A DNA stretch of 64,000 bases from Microbacterium jejuense (GCF_019511665.1 NZ_JAEUAW010000003.1:310001-374000); one strand, 5' to 3'. Shown: positions 22,519 to 30,545, counted from the stretch's first letter. Made by a program: numbers and translations. Notes: a model not told the origin generated them from the sequence alone.

Positions 22519-22919
22519 CAGCTCGCCATCCCTTCGTCTACCTCGACGGCGCGGCCGCTCTCCGTGAGCAGCCACCACGTCTTGTCCATCCGCCTCACCC
22601 GCACAGATGCGGGTGCGTACTCCTCCGTCGTCGTGTTGCCGGGGATAAGCAGCCCGACCGCCTTCGCGACCTCACGGTTCCGTTCGATGCGGCCGTGGCA
22701 TCCCGTCGTGCCGGACCCGCAGAGGATCAGGCAGTTGGCGATCGACCCGATCCGCGGGTCGGACGTGCCGCCGGCGCCGCGCGGCTTCCGGTGGTGCGCC
22801 GACCAGCCGATGCCGCGGTCCTCCCACCGGAGCGGCGTGCGGCACACGAAGCACCGCTCCTTCTCGCGGTCGAAGAACGCCGTACGAACGGTCTGCGGGG
22901 TGAAGTCGCCGGCGCCCAT
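22518..22919 (-). CDS. HNH nuclease in the replication block
   Basis: 133 residues from ATG 22917-22919 (TGATG overlap); GTG 22922 is an alternative. ERCFVCRTPLRW gives a Cys pair. GWSAHHRKPRGAGG carries the catalytic HH, then NCLILCGSGTTGCHGRIERN supplies the Asn and final His, an HNH/HNN nuclease core. The C-terminus looks like a small RNase-like or DNA-binding extension. May act in recombination or nick DNA at replication. Confidence 0.8.
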   Translation of the reverse strand: MGAGDFTPQTVRTAFFDREKERCFVCRTPLRWEDRGIGWSAHHRKPRGAGGTSDPRIGSIANCLILCGSGTTGCHGRIERNREVAKAVGLLIPGNTTTEEYAPASVRVRRMDKTWWLLTESGRAVEVDEGMAS

Positions 22920-23389
22920 CACAGGCTCCCGTTGCGGTACGTCAGCTCGACCTGCTTGCCGATCGACTGCACCCGGCCCGTGTAGTCCTTCAGCAGGTTC
23001 CCTGCACGCCGCGCGTACTCGAACGCGGTCACCGCGTCGTCGTACGCGTCCTTCTCCGCCGTCGTCGCGAGCACGACAGCCGCTGACTGCTGAGCGCCCA
23101 CGAGGTCGGCGTTCGCTCGCCGTGCAGTCGCACGCGCCCGCTCAAGGCGGGTCGCGGCCTTCCGCTTGAACTCCTCCGCCTTCAGGATCACGTGCACCAT
23201 GCGCGCCGCCTGCTCAGAGACGGCCTGCAGTTCGCTGATCACCCAGTCCGGCGTCCGGATCGCACCGTCGTCGAGCGGCGAGATCGCGACCCGGCGAGCG
23301 TCCTCGGCGTACCCGTGGATCGACTCCACGTCGACGACAGCGCCGTTCGGCCAGGTGAGCAGCTCGTCCTGCGTCTCGACCGTCGTCAT
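22919..23389 (-). CDS. Coiled-coil hypothetical protein
   Basis: 156 residues from ATG 23387-23389 (ATGA overlap). A short N-terminal domain contains LLTWPNGAVVDVESIHGY. From residue 55 on it is one long charged coiled coil (KAEEFKRKAATRLERARATA). Unknown; located between RecT and HNH genes. Confidence 0.6.
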   Translation of the reverse strand: MTTVETQDELLTWPNGAVVDVESIHGYAEDARRVAISPLDDGAIRTPDWVISELQAVSEQAARMVHVILKAEEFKRKAATRLERARATARRANADLVGAQQSAAVVLATTAEKDAYDDAVTAFEYARRAGNLLKDYTGRVQSIGKQVELTYRNGSL

Positions 23390-23583
23390 CGCCACACGCT
23401 CACGAGCTCGCCCGGGTCCCGCTCGACGACGACGATCGTGCCGTTCCTCGACTCAGTCACCACGTACACCTGACCGTTCGCACCCGACACCACGTTCGTG
23501 ACGTCGACCATCTCGCCGACCTGCTCCACCTCGTCGCCGATGCGCACGTCACGCGCACGGCACCGGGTCAGTGTCGGGGTCAT
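23386..23583 (-). CDS. Small beta-rich protein
   Basis: 65 residues from ATG 23581-23583, overlapping the RecT stop (ATGA). Alternating strands: RARDVRIGDEVEQVGEMVDV, QVYVVTESRNGTIVVVERDP. This looks like a small barrel. Unknown. Confidence 0.6.
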   Translation of the reverse strand: MTPTLTRCRARDVRIGDEVEQVGEMVDVTNVVSGANGQVYVVTESRNGTIVVVERDPGELVSVWR

Positions 23584-24446
23584 GACTGCGACTCCTGGAT
23601 CTCTCGCTGCACCTCGACCTCACACTGGTCACAGATCGCGCCCTCCTCGGCGGCGACATCGGGCTCGCCACAGCGCGCACACTGGAACAGCTCGGGCTCG
23701 ATGACCGCCTCGGCCGGTTCGTCAATCGACGCGACGTCGCGCTGCGCCGAACGGGTGCCGGGCTGCAGCGTCGGCGCCGACTGGCGCGGCGTGCGCGGCG
23801 CCGTCGGCTCGCCGTTGTCCGCCTGAGCCATCTCCTCGGCCGAGTACAGGCCGGACAGCTCCATCGGGAACGCCTTTCGAAGCGCGAGCATCTCGGCGAC
23901 CTTCGCGAGCATCACGTCAGGCATGCGCGCCCACATCGCCGACACGGTCTGCTTGCCGGTCTTGCGGCGGTTCGGGTACGTGCCCTCCCACTCGTCATCC
24001 ATCACGACGTACGACGACCAGCGGGCGACTGCGTACAGCGGCTCCTCGAAGCCCCAGCGACGGACGCCTACGCGCGCCGCTGCGGGGTATCCGTCACCGA
24101 GCCACACGTCGGTCCAGGTCACACCGTCCGCCGTCCACTGGACCGGCGTCTGGCCTTGGTACTGGCCGGAGCGCTGCGCAACGAGGCGAGCCCCGTCGAT
24201 GCTGATCTGGATGCCCCACGTCGACCCGCGCTTGATCGCGTAGATCTGCTTAGCGATCGGGTCGAGGCCGGTGCGGTGACAGTGCTGCAGGAACGCGATC
24301 ACCGTCGGGCGAGGCGCCGGCTCCGGGGGCTGGTTGCCCTTGCGGATCACGAGGCCCGCAGCCTCGAGCATCGCCTTCTCGTCGTCGGTCCACTTCGTCG
24401 CGTCGGCCGTCTTAGGGAGCGTCGCGAGTTCGAGCGTGTCGGTCAC
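23580..24446 (-). CDS. recT: RecT-family single-strand annealing protein
   Basis: 288 residues from GTG 24444-24446: the GGGGGAGG site is seven bases upstream of this GTG but only one base from GTG 24452. The core matches the Bet/RecT family: FLQHCHRTGLDPIAKQIYAI, SIDGARLVAQRSGQYQGQ and PDVMLAKVAEMLALRKAFP. The last 40 residues add CARCGEPD and CDQCEVEVQ, a zinc ribbon that standard RecT proteins lack. It works with the RecE-like exonuclease encoded just upstream. Confidence 0.9.
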   Translation of the reverse strand: MTDTLELATLPKTADATKWTDDEKAMLEAAGLVIRKGNQPPEPAPRPTVIAFLQHCHRTGLDPIAKQIYAIKRGSTWGIQISIDGARLVAQRSGQYQGQTPVQWTADGVTWTDVWLGDGYPAAARVGVRRWGFEEPLYAVARWSSYVVMDDEWEGTYPNRRKTGKQTVSAMWARMPDVMLAKVAEMLALRKAFPMELSGLYSAEEMAQADNGEPTAPRTPRQSAPTLQPGTRSAQRDVASIDEPAEAVIEPELFQCARCGEPDVAAEEGAICDQCEVEVQREIQESQS

Positions 24447-25270
24447 AGCCACGCCTCCCCCGGCTTGAAGATCTCGCCGACGACGAGCGCGTCGAGCTCC
24501 GTCTCACCGCGCGGCCCGTCGAACAGTCGAGCCATCGCGACCGCGGTTCGGAACGACTCGAACACCGCGTCGCCGTGCTCCATCTCGACGACGTGGTACC
24601 GGTCGTCCTCCAGGTGGATGACGACGTGATCGGTGATCCCGAGAGTGGACATCTCGACCTCGGACTCGTCGTTGTCGATGTAGAAGTCGGCGCGGCTGTA
24701 CGCCTCCAGCTGCAGTGCGTTGTCGCCGTACACGCCCTTCGCGGTCTTGATGTCGCCGAGGAACACCCGGCCCGGGAGAAGGGGCGACGTGAAGACGAGG
24801 TCGAACGTGCCGCCGTACGGCTCGTCGAGGTTGCAGATCGGGCGCTCGACGGCGAGCGGCACGACCTGCCACTCGTTGAGGAATCGCACGTACTGGTCGA
24901 CCTTCGCGGCCACCTCGTCGGGGATCCCGTCGACCTTCTCGCCGTGCACGAGCCGCTGCCCGAAGTTGTGAACCGCGGTGCCCTTCACGGCCGCGGTGTT
25001 CCGCTTCCGCTCGTGCGCCTTAGCGACCGTCGCGATGAACTCCGAGTACGGTGCCGACGCGAGCTCGTCCTTCTTGTCCCACGCGAGCTGCGCTGCCTCG
25101 GATGCCGCCCAGTTGATGAGCGCCGGCTTCGGCATCCCGAGGCTGAGCGCCTTCGTGACGCTGATGATCTTCTGCCCGTCGAGCAGGTAGCCGTGGTTGC
25201 GGCCGTAGTTGCGGCGACGGAAGCGGCCCGCCGAGATACCGGCGAGCTGGGTCTGCGTGCGCGTGCCCAT
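24443..25270 (-). CDS. RecE/Cas4-like PD-(D/E)XK exonuclease
   Basis: 275 residues from ATG 25268-25270. Nuclease motifs: GTAVH at 97-101, Asp157 in GGTFDLVF, and Asp173 and Lys175 in LGDIKTAKGVYG, followed by LQLEAYSRADFY. This is the RecB-like motif set of RecE/Cas4-type phage exonucleases, which resect double-strand ends. The gene overlaps recT by four bases, so the pair is a recombination module. Confidence 0.85.
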   Translation of the reverse strand: MGTRTQTQLAGISAGRFRRRNYGRNHGYLLDGQKIISVTKALSLGMPKPALINWAASEAAQLAWDKKDELASAPYSEFIATVAKAHERKRNTAAVKGTAVHNFGQRLVHGEKVDGIPDEVAAKVDQYVRFLNEWQVVPLAVERPICNLDEPYGGTFDLVFTSPLLPGRVFLGDIKTAKGVYGDNALQLEAYSRADFYIDNDESEVEMSTLGITDHVVIHLEDDRYHVVEMEHGDAVFESFRTAVAMARLFDGPRGETELDALVVGEIFKPGEAWL

Positions 25271-25611
25271 CAGTCGTCGCCCTCCCCGCGGGTGTCGTCG
25301 TCGACGTCGCCCAGGTCGAGCGCGTCCTGCGACGTGCGCGCCTTGTACGCCGCGTCACGCAGCTTCAGCGCCGCGGTGACGTCCTTCGCGCCACGCAGCG
25401 GCTCGAGGTGCACGATCTTCACGACCGGGTACTGCTCCCCCGCCAGCTCCTTCGACACGACCTCGTCGACCGCGTACACCGCGATCGCGACGATGGGCTC
25501 ACCCTGCGGGGCACCCGCGATCAGCTCGTCCTCAATCCCGTAGAACCCGTTGCGTTGCTCCGCGGGAACACCCCGCGCGAAGCTCGTCGGCTTCGTTTCC
25601 ATCTCTCTCAT
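25270..25611 (-). CDS. Hypothetical protein in the recombination block
   Basis: 113 residues from ATG 25609-25611 or ATG 25600-25602; the ribosome site is weak for both. QRNGFYGIEDELIAGAPQGE and VVKIVHLEPLRGAKDVTAA suggest an alpha/beta fold, with an acidic end (DVDDDTRGEGDD). Its stop shares a base with the exonuclease start. Unknown; may assist the RecE/RecT pair. Confidence 0.6.
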   Translation of the reverse strand: MREMETKPTSFARGVPAEQRNGFYGIEDELIAGAPQGEPIVAIAVYAVDEVVSKELAGEQYPVVKIVHLEPLRGAKDVTAALKLRDAAYKARTSQDALDLGDVDDDTRGEGDD

Positions 25612-25625
25612 CCATTCCCAGCGGC

Positions 25626-26204
25626 CTACGCGGCCGCTGTCTCCTGCGGCCACGCGACCCTCGCGTGCGCCTTGATCTGGTGGGCCGTGTATTCGACCGG
25701 GAACCCCAGCCGGTACGCGCCCGCCGCGGCGAGCGCGACGGCGTCTGCCACGTTGTCGTCGGGCACGTGCACGTCGGGGAACTGCGCCCGCACCGCCTCG
25801 CGCACCTTCGCCTTGTCCGCATTGCCGTCGTCGGACCCGAAGAGTGCACGCTGCTTCGGCGTGAGCACGACGACGGGACCACGGGCGAGCAGCTGGTCCA
25901 CAAGGAACCACCGCACAGCGGCGCGCTCGTCGCTCATGCCGCCCTTCGAGCCGCGCGACGGGCCCTCGATGACGGCCAGGTCGACCCGCGCCGGCACGAG
26001 CGCGAGGGTCTCGCGCAGCACAATGCGAATGCGGCGCCGCGTGGCCGGCACGACCTCGGCCGCCGGGAAGTCCTTCGGGAGCGCCTGCGAGCGGGCGCGC
26101 CACGTCGACCAGTTCGGGCCGGGGAAGTCGGTTCCCTCGTGCCACGTCAGCATCGCGACACCCGTGCACGTCAGTGACGGGTCGATGCCGAGTACGACGG
26201 TCAT
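25626..26204 (-). CDS. RuvC-like Holliday junction resolvase
   Basis: 192 residues from ATG 26202-26204 (ATGA overlap). RNase H-fold acids are all in place: Asp8 in VLGIDPSLTCTG, Glu80 in LAVIEGPSRG, and Asp149/150 and Asp154 in PDDNVADAVALA. This matches phage RuvC homologues that cut recombination intermediates or branched DNA before packaging. It lies upstream of the RecE/RecT pair. Confidence 0.87.
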   Translation of the reverse strand: MTVVLGIDPSLTCTGVAMLTWHEGTDFPGPNWSTWRARSQALPKDFPAAEVVPATRRRIRIVLRETLALVPARVDLAVIEGPSRGSKGGMSDERAAVRWFLVDQLLARGPVVVLTPKQRALFGSDDGNADKAKVREAVRAQFPDVHVPDDNVADAVALAAAGAYRLGFPVEYTAHQIKAHARVAWPQETAAA

Positions 26205-26398
26205 GCGAGTACCGCCACACCGAAAGCGAGCGCGCCGAGCGCGATCAGGCCAGTCAGCGTCGCCGCGGCGGCCGCGATGACCTCGTGCCGGTCGTCGACG
26301 AACACAAGACGGATCGGGCCGCCGACCGCGCGGTGCGCAGGCACCGGGCGCGGACGGTCGAGATGCGCGGCCGACCGGATCCGCATCCGGCGCTTCAC
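26201..26398 (-). CDS. Small membrane protein
   Basis: 65 residues from GTG 26396-26398 (GTGA overlap). A basic, Arg-rich N-terminal half is followed by one membrane segment (VIAAAAATLTGLIALGALAF). Unknown. Confidence 0.55.
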   Translation of the reverse strand: MKRRMRIRSAAHLDRPRPVPAHRAVGGPIRLVFVDDRHEVIAAAAATLTGLIALGALAFGVAVLA

Positions 26399-26706
26399 GA
26401 CTCCTCCACCATGAAGAAGTCGAGCCCGAGCTCACGGGCGTCGAGGTAGTCCTTCGCGATCCCGCGCAGCCAGTCCAGGCCCCACGGCTTCCGTGCGACG
26501 CTCTCCCACGCGTAGATCAGCTCAGGCCACTCGGCACGCAGCTTCGCGAGGTTGTCCTCGTCAGCGGCCGACGCGAGCATCAGTAGGCGTGAGGTGAAGT
26601 GGCCGGGCTCCTGCCCGAGGTTCGTGTCGCCGAAATGCCAGAGCACCGCGCGTGCGACATCGAGGCTGACGACAGGTCGGTCGGTTGCCTTCGAGGTGAT
26701 GGTCAT
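26395..26706 (-). CDS. Hypothetical early protein
   Basis: 103 residues from ATG 26704-26706. HFTSRLLMLASAADEDNLAK, then WPELIYAWESVARKPWGLDW, form a helical Trp-rich core that occurs in actinophage early proteins. No catalytic motif. Overlaps both neighbours by four bases. Confidence 0.6.
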   Translation of the reverse strand: MTITSKATDRPVVSLDVARAVLWHFGDTNLGQEPGHFTSRLLMLASAADEDNLAKLRAEWPELIYAWESVARKPWGLDWLRGIAKDYLDARELGLDFFMVEES

Positions 26707-26948
26707 CGTGCTGCTCCGATCGTGAGTCCGATCAGCGCGGGGATGCCGAGCTCGAGGCCTGCGAAGATCGCGGCCGCGACGAGCCACGTCGCCACGCTGT
26801 CGAGGAAGCGGTGGGGTGCGTCCGGGGCGCTCGTACCGGGAGCGCTGGGGGACGCTGCGAGCGCCCCGGACGGTGCGGCGACGGCGTCGGGGAACCGTGC
26901 CGCTGCGACGACGCTGGGGAACGACGTCGGGTTCTGGGTGGCGGTCAT
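26703..26948 (-). CDS. Small protein with one membrane segment
   Basis: 81 residues from ATG 26946-26948. The first 48 residues are Ala/Pro/Ser-rich and unstructured. Residues 54-78 form a membrane segment (WLVAAAIFAGLELGIPALIG). Unknown. Confidence 0.5.
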   Translation of the reverse strand: MTATQNPTSFPSVVAAARFPDAVAAPSGALAASPSAPGTSAPDAPHRFLDSVATWLVAAAIFAGLELGIPALIGLTIGAAR

Positions 26949-27088
26949 GCGGCACGCTCCGTCGGCTCGACGGCTGCGGCGGCGAGCGCCTTCTCTGTCT
27001 CGACCCGTACAGCGATGTCGACGAGGACCTCGGCGGCGGCCATCAGCGCTTCCTCGCGCGTGACCTGCACCCGCGGCGAGATCGTCAT
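26945..27088 (-). CDS. 47-residue helical protein
   Basis: Starts at ATG 27086-27088 and ends at TGA 26945-26947, overlapping both neighbours. One helix, EEALMAAAEVLVDIAVRVET. Unknown; support comes from the overlap pattern and codon use. Confidence 0.5.
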   Translation of the reverse strand: MTISPRVQVTREEALMAAAEVLVDIAVRVETEKALAAAAVEPTERAA

Positions 27089-27357
27089 GACGCCACGGCC
27101 ACGTGCTCGGACGCGGCATTCTCCGAGACAACGACCTCTCCAAGGCCGAGTCCGAAGGTCTGCGCGATCTGGATCACTGTGCGCAGGTTCGGTTCCCCAC
27201 CCATGCGGAGCCGATCGAGCGTCGCGCGGCTGATCCCGATGGTGCGCGCGAACGCGTCGTCCGTGCGGATGCCGGCGTTGTCCTTGAGCCGCTCGAGCAG
27301 GTTCGGGCGAATCCGAATCGTCGGCTGGCTCGCTGCCGCATCAAGTGAATGACTCAT
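27085..27357 (-). CDS. Cro-like HTH regulator, first gene of the leftward operon
   Basis: 90 residues from ATG 27355-27357, which is six bases after a -10 box; an upstream in-frame reading to 27405 crosses the promoter. Residues 15-75 form an XRE-type helix-turn-helix: LLERLKDNAGIRTDDAFART, then ISRATLDRLRMGGEPNLRTV. As first gene opposite the repressor, it is probably the Cro counterpart, shutting off the repressor and tuning early transcription. A GACTCATGAGTC palindrome overlaps its start codon. Confidence 0.8.
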   Translation of the reverse strand: MSHSLDAAASQPTIRIRPNLLERLKDNAGIRTDDAFARTIGISRATLDRLRMGGEPNLRTVIQIAQTFGLGLGEVVVSENAASEHVAVAS

Positions 27358-27447
27358 GAGTCGATCGTCTGATACACGATTCACTCTGTCAAGCGCATAA
27401 AACATTTGCCTTGCAGATGAATCGCCAATGCCTCATGCTTGAGGCAT
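27351..27447. promoter_or_regulatory. Lysogeny switch: divergent leaderless promoters with palindromes
   Basis: Leftward: TTGACA (27387-27392), 17 bases, GACGAT (27364-27369), six bases, ATG 27357. Rightward: TTGCAG (27411-27416), 17 bases, CATGCT (27434-27439), six bases, ATG 27446. GACTCATGAGTC (27351-27362) is a perfect palindrome over the leftward start. ATGCCTCA and TGAGGCAT (27428-27447, 4-nt spacer) form a palindrome from the rightward -10 to its start. AGTGAAT and ATTCACT flank the leftward promoter. These are likely repressor and Cro operators. Confidence 0.75.
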
Positions 27448-27913
27448 GAACCTCGCCATGAAGTGGATTGACGAAGTCCGAGGAACCGACTCGCTGCGCG
27501 AGGTCGCGCGACGAGCGCGAGTGCATCAGGCGACGCTCAGCCGTCAGATCAATCTCGATCAGCTCACGTTCGAGTCGGTGCGCGACATCGCGCGAGCGTA
27601 CGGTCGATCGGTGCTCGCCGACCTCATCGCGACTGGGCACCTCGCGGCGAGCGATGCAGGCGTGGGCGACATCGACACCGCGTTGCGCGCCGCCTCCGAC
27701 GAGCAGATCGTGTTCGAGGTCGGCCGGCGCCTCGGCGTTGTCGAGCTGTCACCACTTTTCGACGCTCCTATCGGCGAGGCCGTGACGAGGGCCGGTGAGG
27801 TAATCCAGGCTCCGTTCGGTGTCGGGGGTTCGTCGCAGGATCTTGCCGAGGTCGCGAACGAGTCGATCGTCGAGTCTCCTCAGGAGACGGACGCCGACTT
27901 CGACAACGCCTAG
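27446..27913 (+). CDS. Prophage immunity repressor, XRE HTH type
   Basis: 155 residues from ATG 27446-27448, six bases after the CATGCT box. Residues 15-60 are a helix-turn-helix (SLREVARRARVHQATLSRQI, then LTFESVRDIARAYGR). The C-terminal half is acidic and Val-rich, without an S24 peptidase dyad, so this repressor would not cleave itself like lambda CI. Instead the next gene encodes an ImmA-type protease, as in ImmR/ImmA systems of ICEBs1 and phi105. Confidence 0.82.
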   Translation: MNLAMKWIDEVRGTDSLREVARRARVHQATLSRQINLDQLTFESVRDIARAYGRSVLADLIATGHLAASDAGVGDIDTALRAASDEQIVFEVGRRLGVVELSPLFDAPIGEAVTRAGEVIQAPFGVGGSSQDLAEVANESIVESPQETDADFDNA

Positions 27914-27933
27914 CAAGACAACAAGGGGGAAGG

Positions 27934-28377
27934 ATGCAGTCACTGCTCCAACTGGCCGAGGACCTGGGCCTCACCGTCATCGAGAAGCGAGCACCGCATA
28001 CGAGCGGGTACCGACCAGACGAGCGCATCATCCGGCTCACACCAGGGATGCCACGGAGGGCGGCAAGATCCGTTCTCGCGCACGAGCTCGGACATCACGT
28101 GCTCGGGCATCGTCCGACCGACTTCGGGCCAATCCGCAGCCGTCAGGAGCGGCAGGCCAACGAGTGGGCTGCGCAGCACCTGATACGGCATGACGTCTAC
28201 ATCGAGTCCGAGCGGATCCGTGACGCCCACCTCGGATCGATGGCGCACGACCTCGACGTGGCACCTGAGCTGGTGGCCGTCTACCGCGCGATGTTGCAGC
28301 GCATGGGTGACGCGACGTACGTCAAGCCTCGGATGGGCGCCGGCCAGTGGATGTACCGGGCAGAGGCTCCCGCATGA
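27934..28377 (+). CDS. ImmA/IrrE-type metalloprotease
   Basis: 147 residues from ATG 27934-27936 after GGGGGAAGG. The zinc motif HELGH is at 50-54 (LAHELGHHVLGH), and QERQANEWAAQHL about 20 residues on gives the third ligand Glu. ImmA cleaves its partner repressor on DNA damage or cell-cell signals and so induces the element. It lies 20 bases after the repressor gene in the same transcript. Confidence 0.88.
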   Translation: MQSLLQLAEDLGLTVIEKRAPHTSGYRPDERIIRLTPGMPRRAARSVLAHELGHHVLGHRPTDFGPIRSRQERQANEWAAQHLIRHDVYIESERIRDAHLGSMAHDLDVAPELVAVYRAMLQRMGDATYVKPRMGAGQWMYRAEAPA

Positions 28378-28477
28378 TCGCCTGCGCGGGCGCGTTCGCC
28401 TCAGAGACGCGAAAGAATCTCCCCTTGGCGTCGCGGTTCCTCGTATTTTCACCGGCGCGCGCACGGGGCGTGGGGTG

Positions 28478-29983
28478 ATGAACGCGCAGCCCATCAGTCG
28501 ACTGCGGCCACGGCGTCGCGCGCTTGGACTTGTACGCGTGTCGATGGAGAAGGATGGCGGCACCTCGCCCGGGATCCAGCGCCACGCGATCCAGTCATGG
28601 GCTGACGCGAACGACGTCGACGTCGTCGCGTGGGTCGAAGGAGTCGACGAGCGGAAGTACTCCGGATCCCGTGAGGACTCGCTGTGGTGGCCGAAGCTGG
28701 ACGACTCGATCGACCGCATGGAGTCCGGCGACGTCGACCTGATCCTGGTGTGGAAGTTCTCCCGCACTGCGAGGAACCGGCTGAAGTGGGCGATCGCGCT
28801 CGATCGAGTCGACAGCACCGACGGTGAGCTGATCGCCGTCACCGAGCCGGTCGAAGCGGCGACAGCATCCGGGAAGCTGTTCCGAGGAATGACGGGCGAG
28901 TTCAACGCCTACTACGCCGACCTGATGTCGGAGTCGTGGAAGGACACCCACATGCGCCGCCGCCGCGCCGGCCTCACCGCGGAAGGCGGCCCCCGCTACG
29001 GGTACATCAAGCAGCCGGACGGCACCTACCTGCCGCAGCCCGAGGAGGCGCAGCTCCTCGCGCAGATGTATCGCCGGTACCTCGCCGGCGACGGGTTCAC
29101 GAAGATCGTTGCGTGGCTCAACAGGTCCGGCCACCTGACCCGCAACGACCGGCCGTGGTCGCGTGTCACCGTCACCCACTTGCTGGACTCCGGGTTCGGC
29201 GCTGGGCTGCTCATCCACCGCAAGGTCGGGAAGGGCGGCAAGCGCGACTGGCGTATCGCAACCGCGACCTACCACCCCGGCGCACACCCCGCCGTCATCA
29301 CCGAAGCTGAGTGGACTGAGTACCGCGGCCGCCGCCTGCAGGCCCCCGAGCCATCCCGCGTCGTCGCCGGCAAGTACATGCTCACAGGCCTGATCTTCTG
29401 CGGCGACTGCGGCGCACCAATGCATGTCGGCAACCAGGGGTTGAAAGACTACAAGTGCTCACGCGCAGCGCAGCAGCGAGACGTTCCGGGTATGTACATG
29501 ACCAGAGCGCTTGTCGAGCAGCGCGTCCGCGAATGGGTCAGCGAGCTCGCCGCCGACGTCGACGAGCTCGCGTCTGTGGCCGCTGCGCACCGTGCGCGCA
29601 CCGTCGTTCAGCTCGACAACGTTCAGACGCTGGACAAGAAGATCGCCGACATCAAGCAGCAGCTCGGCCGGCTCGCCGTCCGCTGGTCCGCGCAGAAGAT
29701 GTCCGATGCCGCGTACGATGCCGCGACCGCGCAGCTCGACGCTGACCTCGAGACGTACGAGCAACGTCGCCGCGCGGCGACTCCCCGGCAGCGAGTCGAG
29801 GTCGACCCGACGAAGATCCTCATCGAACTCGACCAACGGTGGGAGGACGCGACCGTGGACGAGCGGCGCCGGCTACTGCGTACCATCGTCCGGCGCGTTG
29901 AGATCGTGAAGCCAGTCCGTCAGGGCACCGGCGTGTGGCGCGAGCGCGTCGTCATCACGCCGACGTGGGCTCCCATCGGTTAG
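28478..29983 (+). CDS. int: Large serine recombinase (integrase)
   Basis: 501 residues from ATG 28478-28480. Nucleophile Ser22 lies in LGLVRVSMEKDGG; a resolvase domain extends to about residue 165 (VDLILVWKFSRTARNRL). A recombinase domain follows (EGGPRYGYIKQPDG onward). The zinc ribbon has Cys308, Cys311 (FCGDCGAPM) and Cys327 (YKCSRAAQQ), and a coiled coil lies near 380-430. It integrates and, with a directionality factor, excises the prophage. Its last codon coincides with the prophage-host junction. Confidence 0.95.
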   Translation: MNAQPISRLRPRRRALGLVRVSMEKDGGTSPGIQRHAIQSWADANDVDVVAWVEGVDERKYSGSREDSLWWPKLDDSIDRMESGDVDLILVWKFSRTARNRLKWAIALDRVDSTDGELIAVTEPVEAATASGKLFRGMTGEFNAYYADLMSESWKDTHMRRRRAGLTAEGGPRYGYIKQPDGTYLPQPEEAQLLAQMYRRYLAGDGFTKIVAWLNRSGHLTRNDRPWSRVTVTHLLDSGFGAGLLIHRKVGKGGKRDWRIATATYHPGAHPAVITEAEWTEYRGRRLQAPEPSRVVAGKYMLTGLIFCGDCGAPMHVGNQGLKDYKCSRAAQQRDVPGMYMTRALVEQRVREWVSELAADVDELASVAAAHRARTVVQLDNVQTLDKKIADIKQQLGRLAVRWSAQKMSDAAYDAATAQLDADLETYEQRRRAATPRQRVEVDPTKILIELDQRWEDATVDERRRLLRTIVRRVEIVKPVRQGTGVWRERVVITPTWAPIG

Positions 29984-30005
29984 CGCACAACACCGTGCAG
30001 GCGCG
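29980..30005. other. Prophage right attachment junction (attR), approximate
   Basis: The integrase TAG (29981-29983) and the stop of the cpaF fragment (TAA at 29982-29980 on the minus strand) fall on the same bases. To the right, sequence codes for a secretion-ATPase N-terminus that breaks off in SRLHGVV. Crossover therefore lies within or just right of these bases. The exact core cannot be given without attL. Confidence 0.6.
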
Positions 30006-30444
30006 ACCCGTCCGGCAGCGAGGCGTCGACGAACGGCTGGCTGAGGTCAACGCGGCGACCACTGGACTGCAGCATCCGCTCCACGAGGTCGCGCACCGCC
30101 GTGTCGGTCAGCGTCAGCGGCGTGCGCTCGGCCACTCCGCCCCGCGCCACGAAGATGCGGTCGGGAGCATTGATCCAGAGCTCTTCGACGGTCGGATCGT
30201 CGAGGTACGCCTGGAGGGGGCCGTAGCCGGCGACGACGGCCAGCACGTCGCGTACGCAGGCAGCCTCGTCGTCGACGGTCTCGAGACCTCTCGCGAGCGC
30301 GAAGTCGTTGTGGCGACGCACCTCGAAGCGTGCGACCTGCGCCGCGAACTCGGGATCGCGGGTCGGGTCCGAACGCTCGGCGCGCAGCCGCTCCCGCACC
30401 CGCTCCGCGACGAGCGTCGCGACGGGGGCGGTCGGGGAGGTCAC
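29980..30444 (-). pseudogene. CpaF/TadA-type secretion ATPase, 5' fragment cut by the prophage
   Basis: 154 residues from GTG 30442-30444 remain. The sequence GYGPLQAYLDDPTVEELWIN, PDRIFVARGGVAERTPL and LVERMLQSSGRRVDLSQPFV, then LPDGSRLHGVV is the N-terminal domain of type II/IV secretion (Flp pilus) ATPases. The Walker motifs that should follow are missing because the frame runs into prophage DNA. The rest of the gene is expected beyond the prophage's left end, more than 30 kb away. The host would lack this ATPase while lysogenic. Confidence 0.85.
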
Positions 30445-30545
30445 GGGAGCATCCTCGCAAGAAACGCAGATGCGGCCGGAAAGTTATCCACAGACGTGCG
30501 CCGAGCGCCGGTCAGGAGCAGGATGGACTCACCGACGGAAGGACG

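Larger units (their letters stand above)
1..29990. mobile_element. Siphovirus-type prophage, right-hand part
   Basis: This stretch carries a complete right-hand set of temperate tailed-phage genes: serine integrase, repressor with ImmA protease, recombination and replication genes, terminase, portal, protease, capsid, connectors, tail protein and the start of the tape measure. Almost all lytic genes lie on the minus strand. The right border is placed where the integrase gene and a truncated host cpaF-type gene end together near 29980-29990. The left border, most of the tape measure, the minor tail genes and any lysis genes lie outside the window. No frameshift or stop was noticed inside a core gene, so the element could be functional. 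The exact crossover base cannot be fixed without attL. Confidence 0.95.
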
